Below, piece after piece: positions 6,483 through 14,807 of a stretch of DNA of 45,603 nt. Made by a program: the position numbers and the translations under genes. This DNA comes from a virus, in IMG/VR virus record IMGVR_UViG_3300049484_000302, positions 1-45,603 of that record; one strand, given 5' to 3'. Numbering within the stretch: the first letter of the stretch is position 1; every line of letters starts with the position of its first letter. Below the pieces are notes generated by a model. That model was not told the origin of the DNA, searched no databases, and saw nothing but the letters and a program-made list of their open reading frames with translations.

Positions 6483-7057
6483 CAGTGCGGATAGCAAACC
6501 AGCGAGCGCGGTTTTCGCCGGTGAACCTCGCGGTAGAGGCAGTCCCGCATCCGAAGCACGCGGCGCGTGAGCTTGGGCATCGGCGCACGCTTGCCTTTGC
6601 TGGTGCGCAGGCAGTAGCCACCCCCAACCTCGGGGCGACCGCCGTAGCCCTGATAGAGCGAGAGGTACTCCGCGACGGTTGGTGCGCGCCGGAGCTTCTT
6701 CGCACAGAACCGTCTCGAATTGCTCAGCGTGATGGCCGCGTGCACGAGGTTCGTGCCCCCGTCTTGCAGGCTCGCGATGCGCTGCTTGCAGGCCTCCGAC
6801 TCGATGCTCTCCTGGCACTCGCGATAGTTGCGCGCGCGCACCTGGCCGAGGCCCACGTACAGCTCTCCCTCTGCCGTGTACTTCAGCCCCGCTCGGAAGC
6901 GTGATTCGTGAGCCGAGATTGCGACAATCAAGAGCGGGTCGAGCTTGCGGGTGCGTGCCTCGTGCTCCACCGCACGGGCATAGTGCTGCACGACTGGGGT
7001 GCTGAGCTGCGGCGCCATGATCTGGATGGCCAGCGCGATGCGCGCGAGGCTCAGCAT
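6482..7057 (-). CDS. Lytic transglycosylase (SLT family)
   Basis: 191 residues. The lysozyme-like core is visible: LIVAISAHESRF with catalytic Glu51, then VGLGQVRARNY (the GLGQ motif) at ~68-78, and LSLYQGYGG near residue 137. These enzymes cleave the glycan backbone of peptidoglycan. A hydrophobic N-terminus (~1-15) could be a signal or anchor. Cysteines at CQESIESEAC and later positions may form disulfides, suiting export. Its 5' end is close behind the 7062 gene. It could serve entry (in the particle) or lysis. Confidence 0.8.
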   Translation of the reverse strand: MLSLARIALAIQIMAPQLSTPVVQHYARAVEHEARTRKLDPLLIVAISAHESRFRAGLKYTAEGELYVGLGQVRARNYRECQESIESEACKQRIASLQDGGTNLVHAAITLSNSRRFCAKKLRRAPTVAEYLSLYQGYGGRPEVGGGYCLRTSKGKRAPMPKLTRRVLRMRDCLYREVHRRKPRSLVCYPH

Positions 7058-7061
7058 CAGC

Positions 7062-7403
7062 TCACGGGCCCCGCTCGTCGGCGCACCGAGCGCAGCAGGT
7101 TAGCCCCTCCGACAGGTCGCGCTTACAGAACTGGCAGACGCCCGTTGGCGTGACCTTCGCCAGCCGCCATCCGTAGGGCGCAATCGCCCGGTTGAACTCC
7201 GCTAGCTTCAAGGGGTCGTCGAGCAACCTCAAGCTCTCCTCGAACACGCCGCGGGTCATCTGCTTCACATACTCACGAACACTCACCCCCGCGTGATCGG
7301 GACAGAGCCAGCCATCCAGGGTCTGGTCGCGCGCGACTCCGTTGGGATGCAGCACCTCGCAGCCGGCCCACTCACAGCGCTTGGGCTGGTCGTCGGCAGA
7401 CAT
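7062..7403 (-). CDS. Double zinc-finger protein, unknown function
   Basis: 113 residues. N-terminal cluster RCEWAGCEVLHPNG...WLCPDHAG and C-terminal cluster GVCQFCKRDL...LTCCARCADERG each have the spacing of a zinc site, separated by a helical middle (EYVKQMTRGVFEESLRLL). The gene ends 4 bases before the transglycosylase ATG and follows the 7407 gene by 3 bases. No family recognised. Confidence 0.7.
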   Translation of the reverse strand: MSADDQPKRCEWAGCEVLHPNGVARDQTLDGWLCPDHAGVSVREYVKQMTRGVFEESLRLLDDPLKLAEFNRAIAPYGWRLAKVTPTGVCQFCKRDLSEGLTCCARCADERGP

Positions 7404-7406
7404 TTT

Positions 7407-7670
7407 CTAGCCCTTGCTCCGCTTCGGGTCGCGCGAGCGCGGGTACGTGTACTCGGCCTGGTGCTGCTGCCACCTGTCGTAGACGATGAGCGACGAGGGC
7501 TGGTTCGCCTTCGCAACCTGTCGAGCGCAGCGGACCGCGTTCAGCTTGTTGGTGAACGGCCGGACACCGTCTGCGCTGCGCACCTCCCAAGTTCCGCCCC
7601 CGCTCACCACTCGCGACGTTGTCCTCACCCACCTGACTTCGACCTTGTAGAGTTTCTTGATCTGTTTCAT
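7407..7670 (-). CDS. DUF2188-like small protein
   Basis: 87 residues from ATG at 7670, overlapping the upstream stop by one base (TGATG). The arrangement GTWEVRSADGVRPF, then a helix with alanine and arginine (NAVRCARQVAKAN), then SSLIVYDRWQQ, resembles the short DUF2188-type fold found in many phages and bacteria, whose function is unknown. I chose this start over one 19 codons upstream that would overlap the neighbour. Confidence 0.6.
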   Translation of the reverse strand: MKQIKKLYKVEVRWVRTTSRVVSGGGTWEVRSADGVRPFTNKLNAVRCARQVAKANQPSSLIVYDRWQQHQAEYTYPRSRDPKRSKG

Positions 7671-7882
7671 CACGCGCTCTTCTTTCTGGCGCTCTCTAAC
7701 ACGTCGTCGCGATAAGAGATGGCGCATGCCTCTTTACAGAAGCTGTGCTTCGTTTCCTCGCCGCACCACGCACACCAGCCCATCGGCTTGGGCGCAAAGA
7801 GGCAGCACACCGAGGCGCTCAGGTAGTTCAGGTGCCGTTTTGCGCAACGGACGCAACGGTGCGTGTTCTGCGTGTGCGCCAT
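7670..7882 (-). CDS. Small cysteine-rich zinc-finger protein
   Basis: 70 residues from ATG at 7882. Successive pairs are HRCVRCAKRH, ASVCCLF, GWCAWCGEE and SFCKEAC, which can make two zinc sites. The SFCKEACAISY part resembles treble-clef knuckles. Coupled by TGATG to the DUF2188-like gene and separated from the 7888 gene by 5 bases. Function unknown. Confidence 0.65.
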   Translation of the reverse strand: MAHTQNTHRCVRCAKRHLNYLSASVCCLFAPKPMGWCAWCGEETKHSFCKEACAISYRDDVLESARKKSA

Positions 7883-7887
7883 CGCAT

Positions 7888-8505
7888 TCAGTCCTTGTCG
7901 GAAGAGTCCTCGCCCTCGGTTGGGATCAAGCGCACGGTCACACCCGCGCCCGACGAGGACTGGGAAGCTGCCGGCAGAAGTCTCTCGGTGCTCTTGTCCA
8001 GCGCCTGCTGCACAGCCTGCACCGAACGGTCGCATTCCATGCGCGCCCAGGTGATCAACTCGATCGTCTCGAACGCTGCCAGCTCTTCCTCGATCTGAGA
8101 ATTCAGGTTGGCCGTGCGCGTGCGAATCTCCGAGAGCTTCTGTTCGAGCTTGCGCACGAGCATGCGCTTGTGAGGGGCGCACAGCGCGGGCCCTCCCCAG
8201 GCGTCGTCCTCGATGACGTACATCGGCGTCTGGTGATAGAGCGCTCGATGGCCCAAGAGGTCACGGTCGAGCTTGCTGCGCGTGAGCACCGGGTACGGAT
8301 CGGTGGCCGCAGCCTTCAGGCACACGAGGCAAGCCATGCGCCCGTCGGGCAACATCTCGCCGCGCTCGCGGAGCTGGCGGCGCGCTTCCTCGCGCTGAGC
8401 CTCTTCTTCGCGGCGCGCCTTCTGTTGCTCTTTCACGACGCGCCAGATCATCCAGCTCACAGCTGCCGACAAGGCCGCAAAGAACGGGAGCTGCCAGAGC
8501 TGCAT
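7888..8505 (-). CDS. Membrane-anchored coiled-coil zinc protein
   Basis: 205 residues. One N-terminal membrane helix (~5-23), a highly charged helix (~24-48, KEQQKARREEEAQREEARRQ), a CxxC (ACLVCLKAA) at ~59-62 with a further Cys and His pair downstream (ALCAPHKR), and a second coiled coil (~115-170). The tail is acidic and serine-rich. Coupled to the 8505 gene by TGATG. Function unknown; the build suggests a membrane-tethered scaffold. Confidence 0.65.
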   Translation of the reverse strand: MQLWQLPFFAALSAAVSWMIWRVVKEQQKARREEEAQREEARRQLRERGEMLPDGRMACLVCLKAAATDPYPVLTRSKLDRDLLGHRALYHQTPMYVIEDDAWGGPALCAPHKRMLVRKLEQKLSEIRTRTANLNSQIEEELAAFETIELITWARMECDRSVQAVQQALDKSTERLLPAASQSSSGAGVTVRLIPTEGEDSSDKD

Positions 8506-8693
8506 CAGCTCGCCCTGGGCTCCGAGCCTTCGTGCACGGACACGGCCGCGATGAGGCTGTTGCCCTTGGTGTTGTAGCTGACCTGAGCCAGTACGCGCAC
8601 CGTGCTCGGATCGACGCCGTTCTTGCGCAGCACGTAGTCACGCAGCGCCTCGGCAATCTCTTCGCTCGTCAGCGCAGCCAGGATTGTTTCCAT
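8505..8693 (-). CDS. Small soluble protein, unknown function
   Basis: 62 residues, helical N-terminus (ILAALTSEEIAEALRDYVL) followed by strand-like sequence (VRVLAQVSYN, SLIAAVSVHE). First gene of the operon running left to about 6482, with a promoter carrying tandem GCTGTCA boxes directly upstream and the ATG 11 bases past the -10. Its leading position could suit a regulator, but no DNA-binding motif is evident. Confidence 0.6.
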   Translation of the reverse strand: METILAALTSEEIAEALRDYVLRKNGVDPSTVRVLAQVSYNTKGNSLIAAVSVHEGSEPRAS

Positions 8694-8704
8694 GCTTCGG
8701 GTTC

Positions 8705-8733
8705 CCCTATCACGCCGCTGTCAACGCTGTCAA
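8705..8733 (-). promoter_or_regulatory. Promoter with tandem GCTGTCA operator
   Basis: Plus strand GCTGTCA at 8717-8723 and 8726-8732 (9-bp period). On the minus strand this gives -35 TTGACA (8733-8728), 17-18 bases, and ATAGGG or TAGGGG as -10. The ATG of the 8505-8693 gene is about 11 bases downstream. Confidence 0.6.
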
Positions 8734-8734
8734 T

Positions 8735-9253
8735 TCACAGCCAGTCCCGCCATGGCCAGACTTCGCAACCCGGCCCGTCTACCTCGGTGAGGTACCCATC
8801 CAACGTGCGATCATAGACCGCGAGGATGAGATCCTTCGGGTACGGATCTTTCTGCCCCACGAACATCAGCCGACCGTTCAGGAGCAGCGTGCGCGCGTAC
8901 GGGAACACGTTGTCGCGGTACCAGTTGCTGCCGACTGCCGCAGGCACCAGGAACAAGATGCGCGCGCCGAGCTGGGACTCCGCTGCGCACTTGGCGGCCC
9001 ACGGAGCGATGTTTCCAAACGGAGGGTTGAGCCAGTTGTACCACGGAGAACGCGGCCACGGCTGCCTCAGCGCGTTGTCGCGCTTGGTGAAGTAGCTCTT
9101 GCACTGCGCGTTCTTCGCGGATGCCGCAAGATCGAACCGCGGCGCTCCGAAGCGTCGCTTCACGGCCTTCATAAAGTCGGCCGGCGTCTGGTAGTCCTGG
9201 CGTGACTTGCCTCGCGCAAGTGCTGCACCTGTTCGTTTCATCGTCACCGTCAT
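8735..9253 (-). CDS. Phage DNA N6-adenine methyltransferase (Dam family)
   Basis: 172 residues. The opening DYQTPADFMKAVKRRFG, then FDLAAS, CKSYFTKRDNAL and the catalytic motif WLNPPFGNI (an NPPF version of DPPY) match the phage Dam-type methylases that act on GATC or related sites using S-adenosylmethionine. ATG at 9253 overlaps the upstream winged-helix gene (ATGA). Likely roles are protection from restriction or marking of the element's own origin, which holds a dense GATC cluster at 23321-23361. Site specificity is inferred from the family. Confidence 0.85.
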   Translation of the reverse strand: MTVTMKRTGAALARGKSRQDYQTPADFMKAVKRRFGAPRFDLAASAKNAQCKSYFTKRDNALRQPWPRSPWYNWLNPPFGNIAPWAAKCAAESQLGARILFLVPAAVGSNWYRDNVFPYARTLLLNGRLMFVGQKDPYPKDLILAVYDRTLDGYLTEVDGPGCEVWPWRDWL

Positions 9254-10014
9254 TTCTTCTCTCCAACATCGCTGGCTTGACCACAACTCACCCGCAGCCA
9301 GCGCCCCAGGGCATCTACCGCTGAGGCTTCTGCTTCCATGAGTGATGGGGCAACGCGCTCCAGCACCGCGATGCACGTCTGCATCACCTCTTTCGTGAGC
9401 CGCGCCCTGCTCCCGGTCTCTACGTTGGTCTCCTCTCCGCGCTCCAAACGATACTCCCAGAGACCTTTGTGGCCGTTGCCGGCCCTGCGGGCATGAATGC
9501 ACCGGCCTCCGAACTTAGGCTTTCTCAAGTCACGGATGCGCGCAGAGACCGATGTTTCCATGCCTCCCGCCGCGCCGGCCAGCTCGCTGATCGTGTGCCA
9601 CTTCTCGTCCCACAGCACCTCCAGCACGCGCCGCAACTGGCTCGTCAGTCGCGCGTGGTCACGGCTCGGGTCATAGGTGCTTCCGTCAAAGTGAGTGCGA
9701 CGCACTGGCTCCGTAGCGTCCGCTGGGGGCGGCGGCGGGCGATGCCCTGGCAGCGGATAGCCTGGCCACGGCGTCGTGAGCCACATACCGCCTTCTTCGC
9801 GGTAGCACTCGCCCTCTGCGCACCCGTGGTGACACGCCCCACCATCGTGGGGGCAGCGGCGCTTCTCTGTCGGTTCAGCTCCAGCGGGCTCGGGGCCGTT
9901 ACCTATTGCTGACGCAGCTTCAACCGGTTTCGGTGCGGCACCCGAGCCGCCGGAGTCCTCTGCTTCGAGCGCGCCAAACAGGCTCACCTGGCCGGCGCTG
10001 ATCCTTCGTCGCAT
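9250..10014 (-). CDS. Winged-helix protein with N-terminal cysteine cluster
   Basis: 254 residues from ATG at 10014. Residues ~52-72 hold a dense Cys/His cluster (RRCPHDGGACHHGCAEGEC), a probable metal site. Residues ~125-195 read as a winged helix: LRRVLEVLWDEKWHTISELA, then METSVSARIRDLRKPKFGG, the layout of phage HTH proteins. The C-terminus (TKEVMQTCIAVLERVAPSL) is helical. It has its own promoter with GCTGTCA boxes and is translationally coupled to the Dam-type methylase, so it may regulate it or this operon. Confidence 0.6.
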   Translation of the reverse strand: MRRRISAGQVSLFGALEAEDSGGSGAAPKPVEAASAIGNGPEPAGAEPTEKRRCPHDGGACHHGCAEGECYREEGGMWLTTPWPGYPLPGHRPPPPPADATEPVRRTHFDGSTYDPSRDHARLTSQLRRVLEVLWDEKWHTISELAGAAGGMETSVSARIRDLRKPKFGGRCIHARRAGNGHKGLWEYRLERGEETNVETGSRARLTKEVMQTCIAVLERVAPSLMEAEASAVDALGRWLRVSCGQASDVGEKK

Positions 10015-10021
10015 ACCTCGT

Positions 10022-10058
10022 GAGCTATCACGCGACAGCGCTGCTGTCAACGCTGTCA
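10022..10058 (-). promoter_or_regulatory. Promoter with GCTGTCA boxes upstream of 10014
   Basis: Boxes on the plus strand: GACAGC (10034-10039), GCTGTCA (10043-10049) and GCTGTCA (10052-10058). Minus strand -35 TTGACA (10050-10045), 17 bases, TAGCTC (10027-10022). The ATG is at 10014, 7 bases on. It also separates the end of the helicase gene from the next operon. Confidence 0.6.
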
Positions 10059-12665
10059 GACCTCCGGCTCGACCCAGCCTGGCAGCGCGAGCATTTCGCC
10101 GCCGCGGTTGGGCTTGAGCTTGCCGATCATCTGACCAAAGAGCACGCCAGCGATCTCGGTCTCGCTCAGCTCCACGCCTTCGAGCACTTCCTTGGCCGTC
10201 TTGAGCTTGCCCATGAGCAGGTCACCCAGGTACTCGTCGATCGTGCCGGCCGCATCGAAGTAGGTGATCGTCACCTTGTCGCCCACGCTGCCGATGCGAT
10301 GGATCCGGTCCTCGGCCTGGGCCAGCGCAAACGGGCTCCAGACGCGCTCCAGGAAGTACATCTCCGAAGCGCGCGTGAGCGTGATCCCTTCCTTGGCGAT
10401 CTCGATCGAGCACACCAGCACATCCAGGAACTGGCGCTGGTCCACCGGGGCGTTGAGCGGCAGCCCCTGCTGGAATGCGTCGATGTCCTGCTGATACTGC
10501 GCCTTCGTCTGGTCAGTGCTCACGCGACCGACGCGCACACCAGCTTCCTTGAGCGCCGAGTAGATTGCGATCTGGGCCTCACGGTGAAAGGCCATCACGA
10601 CGAGCGGCCTGCCGCTTTCGAGCTGCTCCATGACCTCTTCGACGAAGCCCTCGACTTTGCCCATCGCACAGAGTCGGCGCAGAGTCGCGATCTTGACCAT
10701 CGCCTCTGCACGCGAAGCGCGATCCATCGCCTCCCAGCCTCCCTCTTCCTTGATGTAGCGAAGCAGATCCTTGGCGGCGCGCTCGTAGTCCTTGGCGATG
10801 TCCTCGCTCAGCGTCAGGAGCTTGGTCTGTCGCCACTTCTTCGGCAGGTCCGGCAAGACCTCTTCCTTGGTCTTGCGGATCATGTACGTGCCACTGATGC
10901 GTTCGTGCAGCTCCAGCGTGTTTGAGGCGCCCTCGTACTTGATGACCGTTCGGCCACCGGGCGTGTAGACCTCTTTCGGGTCGCAGTATTGCTCTCCGTA
11001 CGGACGGAAGCTCGGAAACTCCCTGGGTGCCACCAGGTTGAGCTGGCTGAAGAGATCACAGGGGCTCTTGTTCGCCATGGGCGTGCCCGAAAGCATGAAG
11101 CGCCGCTCGATGGGCTGCGCCATCTGCCAGACGGCCTTGGCGCGGTTCGAGCCTTGGAGCCGCGGCTCCCACCGACCGCGCTCGTCCTTCTTCCAGTACA
11201 CGCGCAGCGTCTTGATGTAGTGGCTCTCGTCACAGATGAGCGTCTTGAACTCTCGGCCTTCGAGCGGCTCCACGAAGCGATCTGCCACGTCGTAGTTCAC
11301 TATCAGCACGTCGGCCTTCAAGGCCTGTGCAATGACGTCTGGCTTCTTCACGTCCTTGCCTTCGAGCTTCATCGTGGTCCAGTCTGGACGCCAGCGCGCG
11401 ACCTCGCGCATCCAGTTGACCTTGAGCGCGCTCTTGCAGACGATCAGCACAGGAGCGTCGGCCGCTGCCAGGCTGATGACGCTCTTACCGGTGCCCTGGT
11501 CGTAGGCCAAGATCCCGCTCCCACGGTCGCAGAGCCAGATCGCAGCCTCGCGCTGGTACGGGAACATGGTCTCAGGAAACTCGCGGCGCACTGCTTCCTT
11601 CTTCAGCGGCCCAGTGTCCTCCTCGACGGTGGACTTTTCCTTCTGCGTCGGCGCCGTGAAGCGCACGTCGCGCATGCCCATCGTGAGCCCGCCGTACGCG
11701 CGGCCGTGAAGGAATCCCTTCTCGGCCATCGAGCGCTCGGCGTTCGCCAGGGTGAGAGCGATCACGCGCACGCGGTCGGGGCTCACCCAGGCCACGACCA
11801 TCTCCTCACCCTTGTACCAAATGTGATCGCCAGCATCGACGGTCTTGGCGTCCTTGGTCAGCGTACCCGGCTCGGGACTGGTGCCCTTCTCCGGGCCCGT
11901 TCCGGCCGGCGCCTGGGCAGTCGATGGTTCCGGCACCGGCTGCTTCTCCCGCGGCACCACGAAGATCTCGCCGTTGGGCAGCACGCCCATCCGTCCGGCG
12001 AGCGTAGCGACCATCGCGTTCAGGATCTTGAGCCACGCGATCTCGGTGCCAGGGAAGACCGACTCCCAGTTGCCGCTCTCATCCTTGCGGTTGCGGATGC
12101 CAGCCGCCTTCAGCGCGTCCATCGTCGGACGCCACACGTTACTTTCGAGCCCTGGTAGCTTGAGCTGCCACTGGCCGTTACCCTTGTCCACCACCACGAT
12201 GCCCGGAGGCTTCTTGCCGGTGTCGATGACGTTGCCCTCTTCGTCGTACTTGACGCCGAGGATGTAGATGTTCTTCAGCGCCTCGTAGGTGCCCGGATAG
12301 CCGAGGGCGCTGGTGATCTCCATCGCGCTGCCGATGTACCAAGCCTTGTCGGTGGCGTTTGTTTCCCAGGCGTGCCCTGCCGCGTGGATGGCTGCGCTCA
12401 CGGCCTTGCGCGCGTTGGGCATCTTCTCTGCCACCGACGCCCGCATGGTCGGCGGTGCGGTCTCCAGTGCGTGCTCGAAGGCCTCCTGGTCCATCGGCTC
12501 GGTGGACACGAAGACGCCGTGCTTCTCTGCACAGTAGGGTCCGCAGCCTCGCTCGACGCTCTCAGGGTCGCGCAGGTCGCGGTGACAGAAGACACAGCTC
12601 TGCGCCAGCATCCGTGTGCCGCCCTCTTGCTCGTAGCCCATGTTCGCGGCGTAGTGCTCGGTCAT
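10056..12665 (-). CDS. SNF2-type DEAH helicase/translocase with N-terminal zinc finger
   Basis: 869 residues. An N-terminal treble-clef-like finger (CVFC...RGCGPYC, Cys24/27/41/45) precedes a ~300-residue linker. The ATPase follows: Walker A GTGKS (~391-395), DEAH-box variant DESH (~479-482), motif III SGTP (~526-529), and a C-terminal helicase lobe ending with QAEDRIHRIG (motif VI). Full-length SNF2 lobes are present. Enzymes of this kind move on double-stranded DNA using ATP; phage members probably act in recombination, replication or defence evasion. Coupled by TGATG to the 12665-12907 gene. Confidence 0.85.
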   Translation of the reverse strand: MTEHYAANMGYEQEGGTRMLAQSCVFCHRDLRDPESVERGCGPYCAEKHGVFVSTEPMDQEAFEHALETAPPTMRASVAEKMPNARKAVSAAIHAAGHAWETNATDKAWYIGSAMEITSALGYPGTYEALKNIYILGVKYDEEGNVIDTGKKPPGIVVVDKGNGQWQLKLPGLESNVWRPTMDALKAAGIRNRKDESGNWESVFPGTEIAWLKILNAMVATLAGRMGVLPNGEIFVVPREKQPVPEPSTAQAPAGTGPEKGTSPEPGTLTKDAKTVDAGDHIWYKGEEMVVAWVSPDRVRVIALTLANAERSMAEKGFLHGRAYGGLTMGMRDVRFTAPTQKEKSTVEEDTGPLKKEAVRREFPETMFPYQREAAIWLCDRGSGILAYDQGTGKSVISLAAADAPVLIVCKSALKVNWMREVARWRPDWTTMKLEGKDVKKPDVIAQALKADVLIVNYDVADRFVEPLEGREFKTLICDESHYIKTLRVYWKKDERGRWEPRLQGSNRAKAVWQMAQPIERRFMLSGTPMANKSPCDLFSQLNLVAPREFPSFRPYGEQYCDPKEVYTPGGRTVIKYEGASNTLELHERISGTYMIRKTKEEVLPDLPKKWRQTKLLTLSEDIAKDYERAAKDLLRYIKEEGGWEAMDRASRAEAMVKIATLRRLCAMGKVEGFVEEVMEQLESGRPLVVMAFHREAQIAIYSALKEAGVRVGRVSTDQTKAQYQQDIDAFQQGLPLNAPVDQRQFLDVLVCSIEIAKEGITLTRASEMYFLERVWSPFALAQAEDRIHRIGSVGDKVTITYFDAAGTIDEYLGDLLMGKLKTAKEVLEGVELSETEIAGVLFGQMIGKLKPNRGGEMLALPGWVEPEV

Positions 12666-12907
12666 CACGACTCCGGTGCCTCCAGCTGTTCCAGCTCGTT
12701 CATGCCGTTCTCGATGTTGACCATCGCGTCGTCGAGGTTGCTGATCCAGTCCTCGACGCTCCGGGCGCGCTCCGTCTCTTTCCACTTGTCGGTCGTGCTC
12801 TCGTACTCCTGGCGCGCACGCTCCGCCTCCTCGCGGAGCCACTCCACGACGTCGTGCAGCTTCGCGAGCTTGCTTTCGAGCTTGCGCTGGCTGATCCGGA
12901 AAGCCAT
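12665..12907 (-). CDS. Small coiled-coil protein
   Basis: 80 residues, almost entirely a charged amphipathic helix (RKLESKLAKLHDVVEWLREE, then ERARQEYESTTDKWKETERA). No membrane helix or cysteine. Overlaps the acidic-protein gene by ATGA and the helicase by TGATG, so all three are made from one mRNA. It could be a partner of the helicase; unknown. Confidence 0.7.
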   Translation of the reverse strand: MAFRISQRKLESKLAKLHDVVEWLREEAERARQEYESTTDKWKETERARSVEDWISNLDDAMVNIENGMNELEQLEAPES

Positions 12908-13626
12908 CAGTCCGTCCTCCAGTACGGCAGGCCGCTCTTCGTCTCGCGGATCTCGCCGTCGTAGCTCGACAGGAAGTGGCCGGCGCCATCGACGTTCACG
13001 GCTTTCTGCGCCGCCGCCTCGATGTCGATGCCGGCGATCTTGATCGCCTCTTTGATGCCGTCCGCGTCGCCCAGCATCTCCTGCAGGTACGCGACCGGGT
13101 CCTTGAGGTCGGCTTCGGTCTTCTGCTCGGCGAGCGCCTCGACGAGCCCGTCACGGTCGTCGATTTCATACTCCTCGTCCTCGTTTTCCGTGAGGTACTG
13201 CACAAGATCTGAGTCGCTCTCGGCCTCGCGGATCAGGTCGTCGTCTCCCATGTCGTTGTAGTAGTCGTAATTCGACGACTGCGTGTCCGACTCCAGGTCT
13301 CGGCGCAGCCGACTGACGTTGATGTGGGACTCCAGGAAGTCCTGGCTGAAGATCTCGGGCTCGCTCTCCAGGTCTTGGGTCACCACCGCGATGGCCAGCT
13401 GCTCGACGGCGTCATCGTCGCGAGCAACGACGTAGCCCTGTTTGCCCATCTCGACGTACCAGAACGTGTCCGTCCCGAACGAGCTGAAGCCCCGCCCCTC
13501 GTCGTCGATGCTCAGGTCATCAGGGTCCACGTCCAGCTCGCGGGACATTTCGAGCAGGACGCTGTCCTCGTCATCGAAGTCCACGTCGCCCGCCAGTGCC
13601 GCCTGAACCACGCCGCGTTTTGCCAT
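12907..13626 (-). CDS. Very acidic protein, unknown function
   Basis: 239 residues from ATG at 13626; aspartate and glutamate dominate (DVDFDDEDSVLLEMSREL, MGDDDLIREAESDSDLVQ). The C-terminus is more ordinary and could be a fold (DGIKEAIKIAGIDIEAAAQ). Such charge density is typical of DNA-mimic anti-defence proteins, but also of scaffold or histone-binding proteins, so the role is open. First gene of the operon leading to the SNF2 helicase, behind a GCTGTCA-box promoter. Confidence 0.65.
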   Translation of the reverse strand: MAKRGVVQAALAGDVDFDDEDSVLLEMSRELDVDPDDLSIDDEGRGFSSFGTDTFWYVEMGKQGYVVARDDDAVEQLAIAVVTQDLESEPEIFSQDFLESHINVSRLRRDLESDTQSSNYDYYNDMGDDDLIREAESDSDLVQYLTENEDEEYEIDDRDGLVEALAEQKTEADLKDPVAYLQEMLGDADGIKEAIKIAGIDIEAAAQKAVNVDGAGHFLSSYDGEIRETKSGLPYWRTD

Positions 13627-13636
13627 GTCACTCCCA

Positions 13637-13673
13637 ATCCTAATCCGTGACAGCAATGCTGTCAACACTGTCA
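13637..13673 (-). promoter_or_regulatory. Promoter with palindromic TGACAGC operator
   Basis: TGACAGC-AAT-GCTGTCA (13648-13664) is a perfect inverted repeat, with a further ACTGTCA at 13667-13673. Minus strand -35 TTGACA (13665-13660), 17 bases, -10 TAGGAT (13642-13637), ATG at 13626 (10 bases between). This is the best-formed member of its class. Confidence 0.65.
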
Positions 13674-14807
13674 GTCCACGAGGTACTTTCCGGCCAGAAA
13701 CCCGAGGCCCAGCGTCGCGGCCATCTGCCAGTAGCTCAGCCCGGTGGGGTAGAACCCCGCGGGCACGAAGTTTCCGCCGGGGCCAGGGCAGCAGCGGTCG
13801 AACAGTCCCAGGCCGGCGACCGAGTACGGGCTCCTGGTCTCCGCGTTCCAGCGCGGAGCGAGCAGCGTCTGCCAGATGGCGCGCTGCACGTGCCACGCCT
13901 GGAAGACGTGATCGGCCGCGACCGTGCCGCCGTAGTCGAAGTCGTAGAAGTTGCCGTAGGCGCGCACGATGTTCGGCATCGGCATGCTCGTCCACGTCTT
14001 GGTCGGACCGGGCGTCGTGGCCCAGGGCTTGTTGCCAGCCTTGTCCGGCTTGTCACCGATGGTGACCGGGAAGGCGTTGGACGGAAAGCCTTGAACGAGC
14101 TGCGCGAAGTCGGTCGTGATGTGCTTGGGTGTTCCGCCCTCGGCCTGGTACTCGGGCAGCTCACTGAGACGCTTCGCGCTCGCCTCGAACACTGCCGCGG
14201 TGCTCGCCGTGGTGTTGCCCACCTGTGCTTCCAGCGCGGCCGACTGTTTGATGTTCGTGTGGGTGGAAACGAACACCGGCCCCAGGAACGGATCCTTCGC
14301 GCCCGTGCCACGCTCCGAGCGCACTCCGGTCATCAGCGCCTGCGCGCCGTACTCGGCCCAAGGCGCGAGCGCTTGCGGCACGAAGCCTGCTGGTGAGCGC
14401 GACACCATGAGCGCGTCGAGCAAGATCACCATGTCGATCATCTTGCGATCGGTTGCGCTCTTCAGGACGTTGCCCACGAACGTGCCGCCGGCCGAGAATC
14501 CGATCAGGCAGATGCGCCTGGGCTCGATGCCACGGGCCTGCGTCGCGAGCAGTCCCGCGAGCACACTGTCGGTGCCGCCGCCCTTCTCGCGGTACATGGC
14601 GGCCTCGCGAGCGAACGGCGTGCCGCCCCAGGGCTCGCGCGGTGCTCGCGCAGTATCGCTGGGCGCCATCCACACGTCGGAGCCGATGCCGGCCAGACTG
14701 ATGATGTGCGGCGACTCTTTGAACAGCTCCGTCGGCTGCGCCAGGTTGCGAGCGCGCGCCTGGGGTGGCGTTGCAAAGCAGCTGATAATACAATCCTTGA
14801 CTGCCAT
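13671..14807 (-). CDS. Tail-anchored alpha/beta-hydrolase-like protein
   Basis: 378 residues from ATG at 14807. ICLIGFSAGGTF near residue 105 is a nucleophile elbow (GxSxG), followed by VILLDALM with a possible acid at ~131. A His such as in AADHVFQAWH could complete a triad. The last 18 residues (QMAATLGLGFLAGKYLVD) look like a membrane tail, as in many proteins at 35-45 kb. The substrate is unknown; lipase, esterase or a non-catalytic structural role are possible. Its start overlaps the divergent HNH gene by two bases, leaving no room for a conventional promoter between them. Confidence 0.5.
   Translation of the reverse strand: MAVKDCIISCFATPPQARARNLAQPTELFKESPHIISLAGIGSDVWMAPSDTARAPREPWGGTPFAREAAMYREKGGGTDSVLAGLLATQARGIEPRRICLIGFSAGGTFVGNVLKSATDRKMIDMVILLDALMVSRSPAGFVPQALAPWAEYGAQALMTGVRSERGTGAKDPFLGPVFVSTHTNIKQSAALEAQVGNTTASTAAVFEASAKRLSELPEYQAEGGTPKHITTDFAQLVQGFPSNAFPVTIGDKPDKAGNKPWATTPGPTKTWTSMPMPNIVRAYGNFYDFDYGGTVAADHVFQAWHVQRAIWQTLLAPRWNAETRSPYSVAGLGLFDRCCPGPGGNFVPAGFYPTGLSYWQMAATLGLGFLAGKYLVD

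Noticed and set aside
10989-12158. Plus-strand frame of 389 codons inside the SNF2 gene
   Set aside because: Shadow; the minus strand carries clear helicase motifs.
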